Positions 62,970 through 64,000 of a DNA stretch of 64,000 nt are shown here, piece by piece. Each line of letters begins with the position of its first letter. Position 1 is the first letter of the stretch. The notes under the pieces were generated by a model, which saw nothing but the letters and a program-made list of their open reading frames with translations, did no database searches and was not told where the DNA came from. This DNA comes from DAHUYF01 sp035945115 (lineage in GTDB: Bacteria > Pseudomonadota > Alphaproteobacteria > ATCC43930 > CGMCC-115725), in the NCBI GenBank assembly GCA_035945115.1, contig DASZAN010000059.1:59283-123282 (forward strand), given 5' to 3'. The position numbers and the translations under genes were made by a program.

Positions 62970-63653
62970 ATGGTGACGACGCTCGGGATCGACAGCACCG
63001 GCGCTGCCTGCTCCGCCGCGATCTGGCGCGGCAAGCGCGTGGTGGCGCGCCGCTTCGCGGCGATGGAGCGCGGCCAAGCGGAGGCGCTGATGCCAATGGT
63101 GGCGGCGGTGCTGGAGGAGGCGGCGCTCGCCATCGAAGCGCTCGATCTCATCGCCGTCACGGTCGGGCCCGGCGCCTTCACCGGCGTGCGCATCGGCATC
63201 GCTGCAGCACGCGGCTTGTCGCTCGCGAGCGGCGTGCCGGCGCTCGGCATCTCGAGCTTCGTTGCCGCGGCGGCGCAGGCGCCGATCGAAGAGCGCCGCG
63301 GGCGCGCGCTTCTCGTCGCGCTCGACAGCCGGCGCGCCGAGTTCTTCGTCGAGATGTTCGGCGCCGACGACGCGCCGCTCGGGCCGGGCGCGCTGCTCTC
63401 GGCGGGCGAGATCACGGCGCGGCTCCCGGCGGGCCCACTCCTTCTCGCCGGCGACGCCGCGGCCGCGCTCGTGGCCGCGCTCGAGCGCACCGACCTTGCG
63501 CTCGCGAGCCGCGCCGGCGCCGTCGATGCCGCCGACGTGGCGGGTCTTGCCGCGCGCGCCTGGCGGCCGGGTATGCGCCCACCGCCGCCCGAGCCGCTCT
63601 ATTTGCGCGCCCCCGACACGACCATGCCACGCGACAAGGTGCGCGAGCGATGA
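62970..63653 (+). CDS. tsaB: tRNA t6A modification protein TsaB
   Basis: Partner of TsaD in forming N6-threonylcarbamoyladenosine at tRNA position 37. The 227 residues show the ASKHA-fold start LGIDSTGAACSAAIWRG, the motif VGPGAFTGVRIGIAAARGLSL and ALDSRRAEFFVEMF. It is catalytically inert and acts as a scaffold. ATG 62970 is used. The stop overlaps the RimI-type start (ATGATG), the usual tsaB-rimI order. Confidence 0.95.
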   Translation: MVTTLGIDSTGAACSAAIWRGKRVVARRFAAMERGQAEALMPMVAAVLEEAALAIEALDLIAVTVGPGAFTGVRIGIAAARGLSLASGVPALGISSFVAAAAQAPIEERRGRALLVALDSRRAEFFVEMFGADDAPLGPGALLSAGEITARLPAGPLLLAGDAAAALVAALERTDLALASRAGAVDAADVAGLAARAWRPGMRPPPPEPLYLRAPDTTMPRDKVRER

Positions 63654-64000
63654 TGCGTCAGCTACGGCCGATCGCAGTCGACGATCTTGCCGCGCTCGCC
63701 GCGCTTCATCGCGCCTGCTTCCCCGACGATCGCTGGGACGAGCGGGCGATCGCCGAGCTCTTGGCGATCGCCGGCGCGAGCGGGCATCTCGTCGAGGAAA
63801 CGGAAACGCGCGAGCCGCTGGGCTTCATTCTCGATCTCATCCTCGCCGGCGAGGCGGAGATCTTCACGCTCTGCGCCGCGGCAGCCGCGCGCCGCCAAGG
63901 CATCGCGCGCGACCTCGTCGAGCATCTCTTCGCCCGTGCCCGCCGCGGCGGCGCCCGCTCGGTCGGACTCGAAGTCGCCGCCGACAACCTTGCTGCGCGC
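63650..64000 (+). CDS. rimI: RimI-type GNAT N-acetyltransferase (3' end outside window)
   Basis: First 117 codons of a GNAT enzyme that probably acetylates ribosomal protein S18 or other N-termini. Seen: MMRQLRPIAVDDLAALAALH, PDDRWDERAIAELLAI, GFILDLILAGEAEIFTLCAA and the acetyl-CoA P-loop region RRQGIARDLVEHLFARA, then LEVAADNLAAR at the window edge. The P-loop (Q/RxxGxA) is intact. ATG 63650 overlaps the tsaB stop; ATG 63653 is the alternative. Confidence 0.9.
   Translation, partial: MMRQLRPIAVDDLAALAALHRACFPDDRWDERAIAELLAIAGASGHLVEETETREPLGFILDLILAGEAEIFTLCAAAAARRQGIARDLVEHLFARARRGGARSVGLEVAADNLAAR

Overview
The window is 64 kb of high-GC chromosomal DNA from an alphaproteobacterium. The gene complement fits that class: an OxyR/Dps pair, a FixK-type regulator, a class I-like PHA synthase, a bactofilin, an alphaproteobacterial TIGR02186/TauE pair and an ExoD protein. 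I cannot name a genus. No rRNA, tRNA, CRISPR array, integrase or transposase was recognised. Both window ends cut genes: an MscS channel on the left and a RimI-type acetyltransferase on the right.

Layout. 0-8.4 kb: MscS channel, class II lysyl-tRNA synthetase, then a minus-strand run of a fused two-domain ABC permease, its ATPase, a Bcr/CflA exporter and a Spy-like periplasmic protein. 8.5-10.3 kb: a decayed patch with two broken genes (a nitronate monooxygenase with a large internal deletion and a frameshifted DUF72 gene) around intact SCP2 and Cu/Zn superoxide dismutase genes. 10.4-14.1 kb: an RpoD-like sigma factor without region 1.1, a Sco1 protein and cobyrinate a,c-diamide synthase.

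14.1-32.5 kb is the most distinctive part. It is an accessory stress and low-oxygen island: P-type ATPase, ExoD, cytochrome c, CDP-archaeol-synthase-like protein, metallophosphoesterase, ChaB, hibernation factor, DUF3775, PHA synthase, BON protein, FixK-like regulator, host-attachment-family protein, universal stress protein, truncated GroEL, beta-CASP RNase-like protein and LOG protein. Seven FNR/FixK-type palindromes (TTGAN-N4-NTCAA form) lie between genes here, most of them about 60-66 bp before a start codon. A Crp/Fnr regulator without the FNR cysteines is encoded in the middle. I infer one oxygen-responsive regulon that prepares cells for dormancy: ribosome hibernation, carbon storage, ion pumping and RNA turnover. 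Inside it, a deletion has joined the end of the beta-CASP gene to the second two thirds of groEL.

32.5-47 kb: ada, a frameshifted trypsin-like protease in lower-GC DNA, the divergent dps/oxyR pair, a VOC protein, a YgjP-like metallopeptidase, an AmpG-type permease, two cyclophilins, typA, a TPR protein, a PfkB kinase, a GST and a Rieske ferredoxin. 47-64 kb: a LysR regulator, an EI24 protein, a bactofilin, a 41-residue lipoprotein, a FecR/DUF6600 protein, nth, DUF2244, dapB, murJ, trpS, a ComB-like phosphatase, an SDR enzyme, the TauE/TIGR02186/Usp cluster, nfu, a PaiB-like flavoprotein, tsaB and rimI. This second half is mostly ordinary housekeeping. Several families of palindromic intergenic repeats are scattered through the window.
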